NCBI GenBank assembly: GCA_019925795.1
Contig: CM034310.1
Span: forward strand, 19,302,764 to 19,366,763
Reading direction: 5' to 3'
From: Dendrobium chrysotoxum
Taxonomy: Eukaryota; Streptophyta; Magnoliopsida; Asparagales; Orchidaceae
Length of the DNA: 64,000 nucleotides
The notes under the pieces were generated by a model, which was given only the letters and a program-made list of their open reading frames with translations, had not been told where the DNA came from and made no database searches. Made by a program: the position numbers and the translations under genes. Below, piece after piece: positions 21,963-32,989 of the stretch. Position 1 is the first letter of the stretch, and every line of letters begins with the position of its first letter.

Positions 21963-23412
21963 CGGCTAAAGCACCTGCAACAAGCATTGATATATTTTAT
22001 TTATGAATTTTGGCCCCACCCCTTTTATTGCACTGCATGAGCATGACCACCTGCAGAAGACATCGTTAGAATAAAAAATTAATCCTAACCTATGGATAAT
22101 CTATCACCCATTACATCAATCCATAGAGTGCAGTAGAAGTAAACAAATATATTAATTAATTTTCAACCACAATATGCAGTGAAAACACGGAAAGCTCGGC
22201 ACACAGCAGAAAAGTAAACATAGGCCTAGCCTAGATCTAGAGTTGGTTGTCCTAGCAAACCATCTAAAGTGTGTGTAGAAGGCTGTGTTGTTAGGGTAGA
22301 TCTTAAGCTGGTAGTTAATTGTAGTTATTTCAGTGTTCGAGTTTGTTGAAGGTTTGAAGAGGAGTTTTAATTTTGAGTTTAAATATTAATGTATTAAAGC
22401 TTGAATTAGATATATTTTAGTGGTTAAGTGATTACTACTTTTATTTCTCACCGAGGCCATGAAGTTTATTTCACCTTCCATGGGGCTAAGTTAATAGCCT
22501 GGTAGGCTTGGGTTACCAGTAGTAATCGGAGTTGACTAAGTTGATTTAGTATATTAGAGATTTAAAAGAGAAGGTGTATTAAATGATATATTACCAGGTT
22601 GGGAAGTTAACTTAAAGTTCAGGGAAATGTTTTATGAAATTTAGGTTGATTTAATTGATTTTAGAGGGTCCGAGGTCATCCTATAAGCGGCTAAAGCACC
22701 TGCAACAAGCATTGATATATTTTATTTATGAATTTTGGCCCCACCCCTTTTATTGCACTGCATGAGCATGACCACTTGCAGAAGACATCGTTAGAATAAA
22801 AAATTGATCCTAACCTATGGATAATCTATCACCCATTACATCAATCCATAGAGTGCAGTAGAAGTAAACAAATATATTAATTAATTTTCAACCACAATAT
22901 GCAGTGAAAACACGGAAAGCTCGGCACACAACAGAAAAGTAAACATAGACCTAGCCTAGTTCTAGAGTTGGTTGTCCTAACAAATCATCTAAAGTGTGTG
23001 TAGAAGGCTGTGTTGTTAGGGTAGATCTTAAGCTAGGTAGTTAATTGAAGTTATTTCAGTATTTGAGTTTGTTGAAGGTTTGAAGAGGAGTTTTAATTTT
23101 GAGTTTAAATATTAATGTATTAAAGCTTGAATTAGATATATTTTAGTGGTTAATTGATTACCACTTTTATTTCTCACCGAGGCCATGAAGTTTATTTCAC
23201 ATTCCTTGGGGCTAAGTTAATAGCTTGGTAGGCTTGGGTTACCAGTAGTAATCGGGGTTGACTAAGTTGATTTAGTATATTAGAGATTTAAAAGAGAAGG
23301 TGTATTAAATGATCTATTACCAGGTTGGGAGGTTAACTTAAAGTTCAGGGAAATGTTTTATGAAATTTAGGTTGATTTAATGGATTTTAGAGGGTCCGAG
23401 GTCATCGTATCT
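21963..23412. repeat. 725-bp tandem duplication inside the left Ogre LTR
   Basis: Unit 1 is 21963-22687 and unit 2 is 22688-23412. Both begin cggctaaagcacctgcaaca and end ggtccgaggtcatc plus a few bases. The right LTR has only one copy, itself shortened near 59300. Confidence 0.93.
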
Positions 23413-24439
23413 GCTAAGTCAGAGGGGTCAGAAGGTGACTTCTAGAAATAGGTTAGATTTAAGAGTTTTAGTATTTTTATTAAATATTAGACTCTACAAA
23501 GAGTAATTAGACTTTGAGTTTGTTGGATTTGGAGTTTTCTACGTAAAATTATGATTTTTAGAAGTTTTGGACCCTAGTTAATGAACTACGGTTGACTGGA
23601 GAGTTGACTTTTTTAAATTAGGTAGATTTTTGGAATTCTAATATTTTTAATAAATACTAAGTTTTAATTAGAGTTGAACGCTTTTTAGTTTTCCTAATTT
23701 AAATTTTTTTAGAATTAGTTATGATTTTTCAAAGTTTGGGTAGTTAATGAATTATTAAAGTTGTTTAATTAGGGGCCATTTTAGGGATTTTGATCCAAAC
23801 CCGCTCCAAACCTCTTGGGATCACCTACAAAGGTCAAGAATGATCCAAGGAAGGGTTCCCAAATATTTGGGGAAAATTTGGAATTTTTAATTATTTAATT
23901 TAATTAAAAGAGGAATTTTTAGTTAAAATTAAATTAAGTTTCATATTCAAGTCCAATTAAGGGGCTTTTAGTTTTTTGAGATTAAGGGATGAATTCTAAA
24001 GAGTTTGATATATTATGGGTAATTTTTGGATTTAATTTCAATTTATTAGAATTTTTTGAAGTTATCAGGGCTTAATTAAAGGGCAAATTAGGTTTTATTA
24101 ATTAAGGGGTTTAAAGAGTCCTGAAAATCCCAAGAAAATTCCAAGCAGTTTAGGGTGTCACTAAGTTTAAGTGTTTAAGGTTTTAGGTTAATCGGGAATC
24201 TATCCTATCTCCTAGAATTTTTCTAAGTTCATTAGATGGGTCCTTAATTATTGTTCTTAGGGTGTCGCTACATTAAGTAGGATTAAAGGGCAATGCATAA
24301 AAACATAACACACCATGTCCTTAGACCTAGGAGAGCCTAGAAAAAGTGCTCGTGCAATCTTACATATGCAAAAGATAATTAAATAATAATTAAATGAGAT
24401 TAGCGAAGTAATTAGTGAATGATTGGAGCTCAATCATCT

Positions 24440-25620
24440 ACTAATCTTTCCTCCATGAATTCCATTCACATGTACAACCTATATTTAAAATTTTATGAAG
24501 TGGATCTCCAAAAATTAGGGATTTAATATATGTATAATTTTTAAAATAATTTAAAATACATATATATATATTAATGTATAAATTTGAAAATAAAGTAATT
24601 AAAAAAATAATTCACTTTATTAAGTACATAAATATAGGGGAGATCCACTGGTCATACAAGTTAGAGGATTCAAAATAATTTGAAATAATTTTTTAATTTC
24701 AAAATAATTAATATATAGTATATTTAAATAATATTTAAATAATGGAGAAAATTATAAAATAAAATAAATAAATCAGAAGAACAAGTTATGATGTCTGGAA
24801 ATAATTTTAAATAAAGATACAGAATTTTTTGAAAAATTTAAGATATTGTACACATTTTTTGGATTTAAAATGAATTTATTATGAATTATTGAAGTTTAAA
24901 ACAATTAAAAGGGATTTAAAATAATTAATATTTGAAAAATAATTATTAAATAATTTTAAATTAAAATTTAGGAGCTTCTGAAATTTTTAAATATTTAAAA
25001 TAATATTATTTAAAAAGGTATCTAAATTAATATTAAATTAAATGTTAATTAAATATTTTAAATATTCAAGTAGTTAAGCTTATTTAAAATATTTAAGAAA
25101 TATCTTAAATAAATATTAGTTATTAATTAAAATAAACTAACTTTAATCCTATGATTATTTAAGATATTTTAATATATATTTTGAAATTTTAAAATATTTT
25201 AAATCAATATTTAAATTAAATACTAATTAAATATAAAAAAATAACTAAAGATAATAATAATTATTTAGGGTATTTAAATAAATGACTTAAAATTAATTCA
25301 AAATTTAAAATAAAATATCTTAAGAGTTTAGGAAGAGTTATTTAATCTGTTTTAAAATAATATTTAATTTTGGAAGATATTTAATTAATTATTATAATTT
25401 AAATTTATTAAATATTCACTAATTGAGGATTATTAAATTATTCAAAATATATTAAATATTTTAAAATAATTTTAATTTTAATTAAAAAGAATAATTTTCT
25501 GAAAATTTTGATATATAATATGTGATTTTTAGATTTAAAAAAGAAATTTAAATAAATTTTTGAAGAAAACTAGGTTTAAAAAGCATTTAAAAATTAAAAT
25601 ATAATTAATTTTAAATAAAA
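24440..25620. repeat. Extremely AT-rich block of the Ogre LTR (left)
   Basis: About 1.2 kb of nearly pure A/T built from taaaata, aatattta and ttaaatt words, with a (TA)n run at about 24560. It is followed abruptly by a GC-rich, CpG-containing stretch at 25621-25980. The same pair of blocks occurs at 60990-62140 and 62141-62480. Confidence 0.85.
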
Positions 25621-26303
25621 CAGCGGTGGCGGGCTACATTGCGAGCTCCTGTTAGGTGGTTCAAACCGCGGACACGGTTTGTAATCATTGCTAATGATTA
25701 CGCAACGGCGGAATCATTGGCAATGATTGCCGCGGCGTCGGAATCAGCGCCAATCACTAAACCACGTCGGACGCGAGCGCGGAGTTATCTGATCGTTCGC
25801 GGTTTAGGATTGACCATCGAGATCGCACCAGACGGAACCACTGACCGCGGGATCAGATCTGTAGTCAAAAGGAAGCCACAGAACAGCAAGATCCAAACTG
25901 TTGATCGTGAGATCAACGACTCGAATCACACATAACACATGCATTACATAAACCGAACCCTAGGTTGGGTTTTCAGCCTCGTTCTCTCGATCGGGTGTAG
26001 CAAATCAAATGAAATTTGAAATATAGCCTTTACTCATGAAGAGCAATCATGTGGGATAGTTTGTGAGGTCTAAAATGTGATTTTTGAAAAGTTATTTAAC
26101 TCCAAACATAGTGACCTAGGTATAAGGTTTTTAAGAGATCTAACCGTTAGATCTTCGGGATTTGAGTTCAATTGAGCTTGTAGTCTATCCATGAGTATTT
26201 CTCTAGTTGAAATCGAGCCTTGATACGTATTGGATAAATGGGAATCCTCCTTGGGACGTCTCAAGCCTTCGGTTGCCAGAAACTCGCCGGCGGCGGCTTC
26301 GAC

Positions 26304-26652
26304 TGGGTAAGTAAACCAACCACCTGCCTGACCAAGTCGAAATAGCAGGATAGAAGGTGAAAGGATCCCGTATCCTCCTGATCCTAATGAAACAGAGGAT
26401 GGGGGTGACTCAATACTTACCTGACCACAAAAAATAAAGAAGTCACAAAATCTGATGCTTGCTTGGTCTCAACAGGACAATCAGGGTAAAGAGGTGGTGA
26501 GGAATGCCTCCCAGGGACTCAATCGGGCTCTCTCAACTGGATAAGAAAATAATCTAACTATCTACCTGACCATATCAAAATAGTAGGATAGAAGGTGAAA
26601 GGATCCCACATCCTCCTGATTCCTATCAGAATAGTGGATAGGGGTGACTCAA
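26304..26652 (-). repeat. Ogre 3' region, tandem array 1 (part left of element B)
   Basis: Units carry gaatgcctcccagggactc, cgggctctctcaac and cagggtaaag words. With B removed, the cctcccaggg anchors at 26507, 36351 and 36538 are about 240 and 187 bp apart. Confidence 0.85.
26648..26652. repeat. Element B target-site duplication, left copy (CTCAA)
   Basis: CTCAA before TGAAAGTTCG; an identical copy stands at 36252-36256. Confidence 0.93.
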
Positions 26653-28292
26653 TGAAAGTTCGAAAGGGATGTTAAGCCCTAGTGAACTAGTCCCGAGGCT
26701 AACCAAGAGGGGGGGGGGTGAATTGGTTATTTAAAAATTTCACGATAACAACAAAAATCTTTTCGATACTTAGCAGCGGAAACAAGTAAACAAGAACGAA
26801 AAGATCAACTAACGATATTCACCCAAGCAGTTTATATTGAAAAGTAAAGTGCAAAACTGAATCAGAAAAGCAAACCAGATTTTATAGTGGTTCGGTCAAC
26901 TTGACCTACGTCCACTCCCCGGAGCCTCCCCTCCGGGTATTGCACTAAACAAAAGTGTCTCTCCTTTTGCTCCCACAGCAAGGCGGAGAAGCCTGTATAA
27001 AACACCTCCTTTTCACCACACGGTGAGGCAGAGAACCTGACCTCCTTTCGCTTCCTCCTGAAGCAGGCAGAGAACCTTCGAACTCCTTTTGCTTCCACCT
27101 GAAGCGGGCAGAGAACCCCGGATCTTCTTGCGAACGATCCTCCCACGAAGAACACCGACTAGACGATAGACGACGAGCGGAGAAGACGACTCTGATCCGT
27201 GCTTGGAGAAACCTTAGTGAATCCCTCACTAACTCCCTCTCACAAGATCTCTTCTCTCTCTCCCAACTCTCTCTTCTCTCTAGGGTTTCTCAGGGAAGGA
27301 AGGTAGCAAAAGCTTTTTCCAAAAATTGGAAAAAGTTCTTTTAAAGGAGGGCTTAAAATTTACCCTAAATCTCAACTGGTCGGCCAAGATCGTCCAGGAT
27401 GATCGGTAGATCGTCCTGTACGATCAGTTCAAATTCAGCTGATTCAGTCTGGATGATTAGGCTCTTCTGGACGATCAGTAGAAAAAGTTGTTCATATCGT
27501 CCCGTACGATACGGCGATCGTCCGGGATGATTAGTGCAAATTGAGGAAAATCGTCCAGAAGACAGTTCGGGTCGTCCAGAGAAATCTGTGCTGGACGACC
27601 AAAAAATGACTTGATCGTCCAGGCCGATTGGGACATCGTCCTGTACTATTAGTTCAAAAAGGCCCAAAATCGTCCTGAACACAGTTTGGGTCGTACAGCT
27701 GAAATGCACAAGACGATCACGATCGTCCGGGACGATCCTGCGATCGTACAGGACGATGTGATCGTATCAATTAAACATTAATTACTTTCCTTAATTACCA
27801 GACTAATTTAGGCATGATTGTAGTGAATCGTCCGGGACGATCAGAATAAAATACTTAAAATAAAACTTGCCTAACTTAATCTAGCGGCTGGGAATTTCTG
27901 ATTTGAGCATATCATCCCGTATGATCCAAAGATCGTCCAGGATGATCTGCTTAATCAGACCCTCTTAACTTAGTCGCCCTAATTAGGGTTTCTGCTTTAA
28001 CTGGATCGTCCAGGACGATGCGACTATCGTCCAGGACGATCTGAACAAAAATTGAACAGAAACTCTAACTCACTCAATCTCTCCCCCTGAGTGTGTGTGT
28101 GCAAGGTTACTTAGCTAGGGGATCAGTTACATTACAATTGACTCAATAAAAGGAAAAATCATACATTTGACACACTTGGACCCGATCTTGAGTTGGCTTG
28201 AGTGGCTCACGGTCTTTTGTGCCTGAAACAGATTAGCCAAGCAAAAACACACTAGAAACATGTTTGTCATCATCAAAACCAGATTTGCAACA
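26653..28292 (-). repeat. Element B 3' LTR (left)
   Basis: 1640 bp, TGAAAGTTCG...TTTGCAACA on the plus strand, so TG...CA in element orientation. It keeps the 65-bp promoter-upstream segment missing from the right LTR but has one fewer palindrome (about 27830). Confidence 0.95.
27388..28046 (-). repeat. LTR palindrome array (element B, left LTR)
   Basis: I count 14 CGTCC cores in about 660 bp. Many are complete 17-bp imperfect palindromes: GATCGTCCAGGATGATC (27388-27404), GATCGTCCTGTACGATC (27409-27425) and GATCGTCCGGGACGATC (27721-27737). Some come in pairs followed by AGTTCAAA. A single strand could fold each into a small hairpin. Confidence 0.93.
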
Positions 28293-29733
28293 ATCTCCCC
28301 CTTTTTGATGATGGCAAACATTTGTAAAGTAGTCTGAAAATAAAAGTAACTAGGAGATCAAACAAAACAAACATTTTTTTTTAAATTTTCATTTAACAGC
28401 TAAAACAATACAGAAAACATGAAACAGACACGACTACAACTGACTCCCCCTTTTGACATCACAAAAAGCAGGAGGGAAAAATAGAACACTGAAATAAAAC
28501 ATAAAATAGAACAACTACAAAACAAGAAAATCAGAATTTTTCCTTGATTTTAGATTCAAAAACTAATTACAGGACGATTGACAGCACTGAAATCCATAAA
28601 AGGTTGGAAATAATCAACTTTCGTAACTCCGACCCCGGGGACCTTATCGATGCAAACCTCTTTCAAAACAAAAATTCGATTCAGAAGAAAAGACATTAGA
28701 TTTGAAAAGAGATCCTTTCAAGCCTCGTTCCAGAAAAATATCTGATATAATAGTGTTACAAAGTAAAAAATCAGAAATCAGGATTTTCCAGACTCAAGCT
28801 TTTGAAAATATTAAGTGGCGCACAGATTTTTCTAGGACATTTAACAATCTGAAAGGAAAGAAAGCTTGGTTTGGGCTCATTTTGTGCCTCTTTTTTTTCA
28901 AATTGGTTGGCGCTTTGCGCATCTTTTGATTTTTGATACACTTTGTGTATCCAATTTGGCAATTTCGCATCTTTTTAGTTTTGGGCTCATTTTATACCGC
29001 TTTTTCAAATTATCTGGCGCACTGCGCATCTTTTATAAGCTTTCTCCTTTTCATAATCATTAAAGAGTCTCAGCTGTGAGATTATCTTCCAGACATAGGA
29101 GATGACTCTCCTTGGTAAGGAAGAATGATCCACAAAATAAAAGCCATACACCATATGATAAATGCGTCACTTGGTTTTAGAAAATCAAACTAATGACTCA
29201 AGACTTTGAAAACCACTATTGATATGAGGCAGATTACTGTAGGAAGATAAAATAATCTCTATTTCAAAAACTAACATTTTAATTTTGAAAAGAATTTTTA
29301 TTCGAAAGAAACCATACACCAGTAAAAGAGTTAGAGGAAGAGAAACAATCATCAATGTTTCTTCCCTTTAACAGGTTCAGTGGAATCAATCACTGCGTAC
29401 CAACTTCCAAACCAAAACAAGGTAAAAACTCATAGTTAGAAATTCAGATTTTTAGAAATAGTGAACGGTGATCAGATTTTGAAAAACATAAAACCTGTAA
29501 GTGCAAGATATGAACTAGTGAATACAAGCAGGTAGAAAATCTCATCAAAGTAAATACTCAAATCAAACTAACAATAAGGCTAAAACAGAAATCAGCAGAA
29601 GAAATAAAATCAACTGAAGGTAAATAATCAAAGCCAAAAACTAACTAACAGAAATCAGAAATCAAAAAACTAAACCTAACTAACAGAAATCAGAATACCA
29701 ATCAGAAAGATCATAAATCAGCAGTCATCAGAA
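28293..29733 (-). other. Element B reversed PPT and 3' UTR
   Basis: Starts with the complement of the PPT (atctccccctttttgatgatgg). No ORF of note, so no env-like gene. At 28866-29040 the words ggctcattttgtgcctc and gcgcatctttt alternate, a module shared with A and C. Confidence 0.85.
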
Positions 29734-31139
29734 TCAAGCATTTATATCAATCACTCCTAATCTGGTTCTCAAAATGCTGAATGAGTCAAAGGCCAGTGGT
29801 TTAGTGAATATGTCAGCCAGCTGATTTTCAGTTGCTACATGATGTAGCTCAATGTCCCCTTTTGTAACATGGTCCCTAATGAAGTGATGCCTAATGTCAA
29901 TGTGTTTGGTCCTAGAATGTTGGATTGGATTCTTAGAGATACAGATGGCACTGGTATTATCACACATAATAGAAATTGTGCCAACGGGTACTCCTAAATC
30001 CAAGACTTATTGTTTCAACCAAAGAACTTGGGCCACACAACTTCCTAAGGCAATATACTCAGCTTCAGCAGTGGAAAGTACAACTGAGTTCTGTTTTCTA
30101 CTGGACTAGGAGACTAATGACTATCCTATGAATTGACAAGTCCCAGAGGTACTCTTCCTATCCACCCTACACCCCGCAAAGTCAGAGTCAGAATATCCAA
30201 TGATCTCAAAAAAGGTGCTGTGCCTAGGGTACCAAATTCCTAGGTTTGGGGTCCCTAAAAGATATCTAAGAATTCTCTTAACAGCAGTCAGGTGGGACTC
30301 TTTAGGATCAGCCTGAAACCTAGCACAAAGACAGACACTAAACATGATATCAGGTCGGCTATCAGTCAGGTAAAGCAGTGAACCTATTATCCCTCTATAC
30401 TTCTTCTGATCAACAGATTTTCCATTTGAATCCTTATCTAACTGAACTGAGGAGGGCATGGGAGTATTGATTGGCTTGGCTTTGTCCATTTCATATTTCT
30501 TCAAAATGTCCTTAGTATATTTTGATTGATTGAGAAAGGTTCCATCATCTGTTTGCCTTATGCTAAACCCCAAAAAGTAGGACAATTCTCCCATCATACT
30601 CATCTCAAACTCCTTACTCATTATTTTGTAAAACTCATCACATAAATATTTATCAGAAGATCCAAAAATTATATCATCAACATAAATCTGGACAATGAGT
30701 AAGTCATCTCCTATTCTCCTCAGAAAAAGGGTGGTGTCTACGCTCCCCTTAACAAACTCTCTTTCTAACAGGAATGTGCTAAGCCTCTCATACCAAGCTC
30801 TGGGTGCCTGTTTCAATCCATATAAGGCCTTTTTTAATTTATAGACATGACTTGGATATTGGGAACTCTCAAAACCTGGGGTTGTTCTACAAAAACATCT
30901 TCTTTAATTACCCCATTTAAAAAGGCACTCTTGACATCCATTTGAAACAGCTTAAATCCCTTGTAACAGGCAAAGGCTAGTAGCACTCTAATGGCTTCCA
31001 ATCTAGCTACAGGGGCAAAAGTTTCCTCAAAATCTATCCCTTCTATCTGATTATACCCCTTAGCCACCAATCTTGCCTTATTTCTCACCACAACACCAGA
31101 ATCATTCATCTTATTCTTAAAGACCCACTTGGTTCCCAC
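29734..31139 (-). pseudogene. Element B reverse transcriptase and RNase H
   Basis: C-terminal part of the copia polyprotein. RT begins with GTKWVFKNKMN, then RLVAKGYNQ, GIDFEETFAPVAR and FQMDVKSAFLNG. YVDDIIFGS at about 30650-30680 is the catalytic site. RNase H shows GYSDSDFAGC, STAEAEYIALGSC, CDNTSAICISKNP and KHIDIRHHF, ending LADIFTKPLAF...GVIDINA. All catalytic acids are visible. Breaks: a small frameshift near 30830-30880, stops at about 30110-30124 (two, one TAG for Trp) and TAA at 30007-30009 after WLKQ. The TAA also occurs in C at the same codon. RT and RNase H would make element cDNA in the particle. Confidence 0.92.
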
Positions 31140-31160
31140 AATACTTTGGTTTCTAGGTCT

Positions 31161-32760
31161 TTATACTAACTCCCAAACATCATTCCTTACAAATTGATTC
31201 AATTCTTCCTGCATAGCTAAAATCCAAAACTCATCCGACAAGGCTTGATTGATGTTGGTGGGTTCAGTCATTGAGATAAAGGCAGAATGGTTTACTTCCT
31301 TCGTAAGTCCATGCCTAGTCCTAACACCTTCAGAAGGGTCTCCTAAGATCAGTTCTTTAGGATGACTCGAAGAATATCTCCAATCTCTAGGCAATTGGGT
31401 TTGAGGTTCTACCCTTTCCTCCAAATTTGTATTTCCAACTCCTTGGGTAACCTTAACAATCTCTTCATCTTCTACTTCAGATCTAGACTCCTTAGGATCA
31501 GATTCATCAAACACTACATGGGTTGTTTCTTCCACCACCAAAGTCCTCCTATTGAACACCCTAAAGGATTTCCCCACACTTGAATATCCTAAGAACACTC
31601 CTTCATCAAATTTGGGGTCAAATTTTTCTAAGGGTGACTTCCTGTTGTTCAGAATGAAAACCTTACAGCCAAAGATATGGAGGTGGGACAGATTTGGTGT
31701 TCTACCCTTAATGATCTCATAAGGTGTCTTGTTCAGTTTGACTCTCACATTCACCCTATTCAGCACATAATAGGCAGTGTTCACCGCTTCAGCCCAAAAG
31801 TATTTTGGAAGTGAATACTCGGCAAGCATGGCTCTAGCAGCTTCCATTAAGGTCCTGTTCTTCCTTTCAGCTACCCCGTTCTACTGAGGGGTCCTAGGAG
31901 CTGAAAAATTGTGACTAATCCCATGATTCTCACAAAAACTTCTAAATCTTTCATTTTCAAACTCCCCTCCGTGATCACTATGGATGGTAATAATCTCACA
32001 TCCTAACTTCTTCTGAATCCAAGTAGAGAAAGATCTAAACTCATCAAATGACTCAGATTTGTGTGACAAAAACTTAACCCAAGTGAACCTTGAATAATCA
32101 TCAACAATCACAAAACCATAGACTCTCCCCCCTAAGCTGACAGTGCTAATGGGTCCAAAGAGGTCAATGTGAAGAACTTCTAAAGGTCTAGAGGTGCTAA
32201 TGTCCTTAACTGAGTGAAAAGAGGACTGGACTTGCTTCCCCAACTGACAGGCATCACACAGGTGATCCTTAGTGAACTTAAGCTTGGGCACATCTCTAAC
32301 TAAGTCCTTTTGGGTGACTCTCCTAAGGGTTTTCATACTGGCATGACAATCTCCTATGCCATAACTAAAACTCATCAGCAGCAGTTTTTAAGCAAATTGA
32401 ATTATCAGATTTAATGCTACTTACATCCAGCTTATAGACGTTGTTGATCCTTTGCCCATGCAAAACAACTTCATCATTTAAGCTTAAAATGCAGCCAGTG
32501 GGCAGGAATTTGATGCTGTATCCCTTGTCGCAGAGTTGACTAATACTCAGCAAGTTGTGTTTCAGTCCATCTACAAGCAAAACATTATCAATCATAAAAT
32601 TCTTTGAATCACCAATTATACCTGTGCCTACCACCTTCCTGGTGGTGTTATCTCCAAGTGTAACCTTGCCTCCAGCTCTGGCCTCCAGCGAAATGAACTA
32701 ATTTGCATCTCCAGTCATATGTCTAGAACATCCGCTGTCCAGGTACCACATGCTCTCACG
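31161..32760 (-). pseudogene. Element B protease and integrase
   Basis: The protease site YLDSGCSRHMTGD is at about 32700-32740, followed by GLKHNLLSISQLCD. Integrase follows with the zinc-binding CHAS...CDACQLGK, then the catalytic core: HIDLFGPIS (first Asp), IHSDHGGEFENERF (second Asp) and GVAERKNRT (Glu). The C-terminal part has GCKVFILN and FDEGVFLGYS. Breaks: a TAG after DAN (about 32700), a 2-nt loss plus TAG near 32365-32385, TAG at 31881-31883 in TPQ*NGV, and a TAA at about 31160. The TPQ* stop is shared with C. Integrase would insert the cDNA. Confidence 0.92.
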
Positions 32761-32989
32761 AGGTATTGTGTGAGAGCACTCCTACAAAATCATCAAATGT
32801 CAGTCTTAGGAACCCAAACAGGTTTGGGTTCCTTCTTATGAAAAGAAGAATGCGATGCATGTGTGCTGTGCTGTGAAACAGGTAGTTTGGATCTCCACAC
32901 CCAATGTGTACTACGGTGAACAGTACAAGTGTGTGATATGTGTCCTAACATGCCACATGAAAAATATCTAACACCAGAAAAAGGATTAA

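Larger units (their letters stand above)
20054..26303 (-). repeat. Ogre 3' LTR (left), truncated at its U3 start
   Basis: Matches 57417-62813 along nearly its whole length. It contains an extra 725-bp tandem duplication. Similarity to the right LTR stops at ...cggcttcgac (26303), so the outer ~520 bp present at 62814-63338, including the TATA box, are missing here together with the PPT. The plus-strand frame at 25639-25935 lies in a GC-rich part of this LTR and is not a gene. Confidence 0.88.

Noticed and set aside
25639..25935. 98-codon plus-strand ORF in GC-rich DNA
   Set aside because: It lies in the GC-rich block of the Ogre LTR, is not preserved in the other LTR (62150-62450) and resembles no protein.
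26862..27229. Overlapping minus-strand ORFs in the B LTR (also 34865-35167, 38949-39242, 46893-47123)
   Set aside because: They fall in the same repetitive LTR segment (cctcctgaagcaggcagagaa) of each copy, in two overlapping frames with low-complexity Ser/Gly composition. They are by-products of the repeats.
27388..28046. CRISPR-like array
   Set aside because: The repeats are short palindromes at irregular spacing inside a retrotransposon LTR of a plant; spacers are not of uniform size and no cas genes exist.
28293..29733. Env-like third ORF of SIRE elements
   Set aside because: No frame of useful length on the element strand between RNase H and the 3' LTR in B; the same is true for C.
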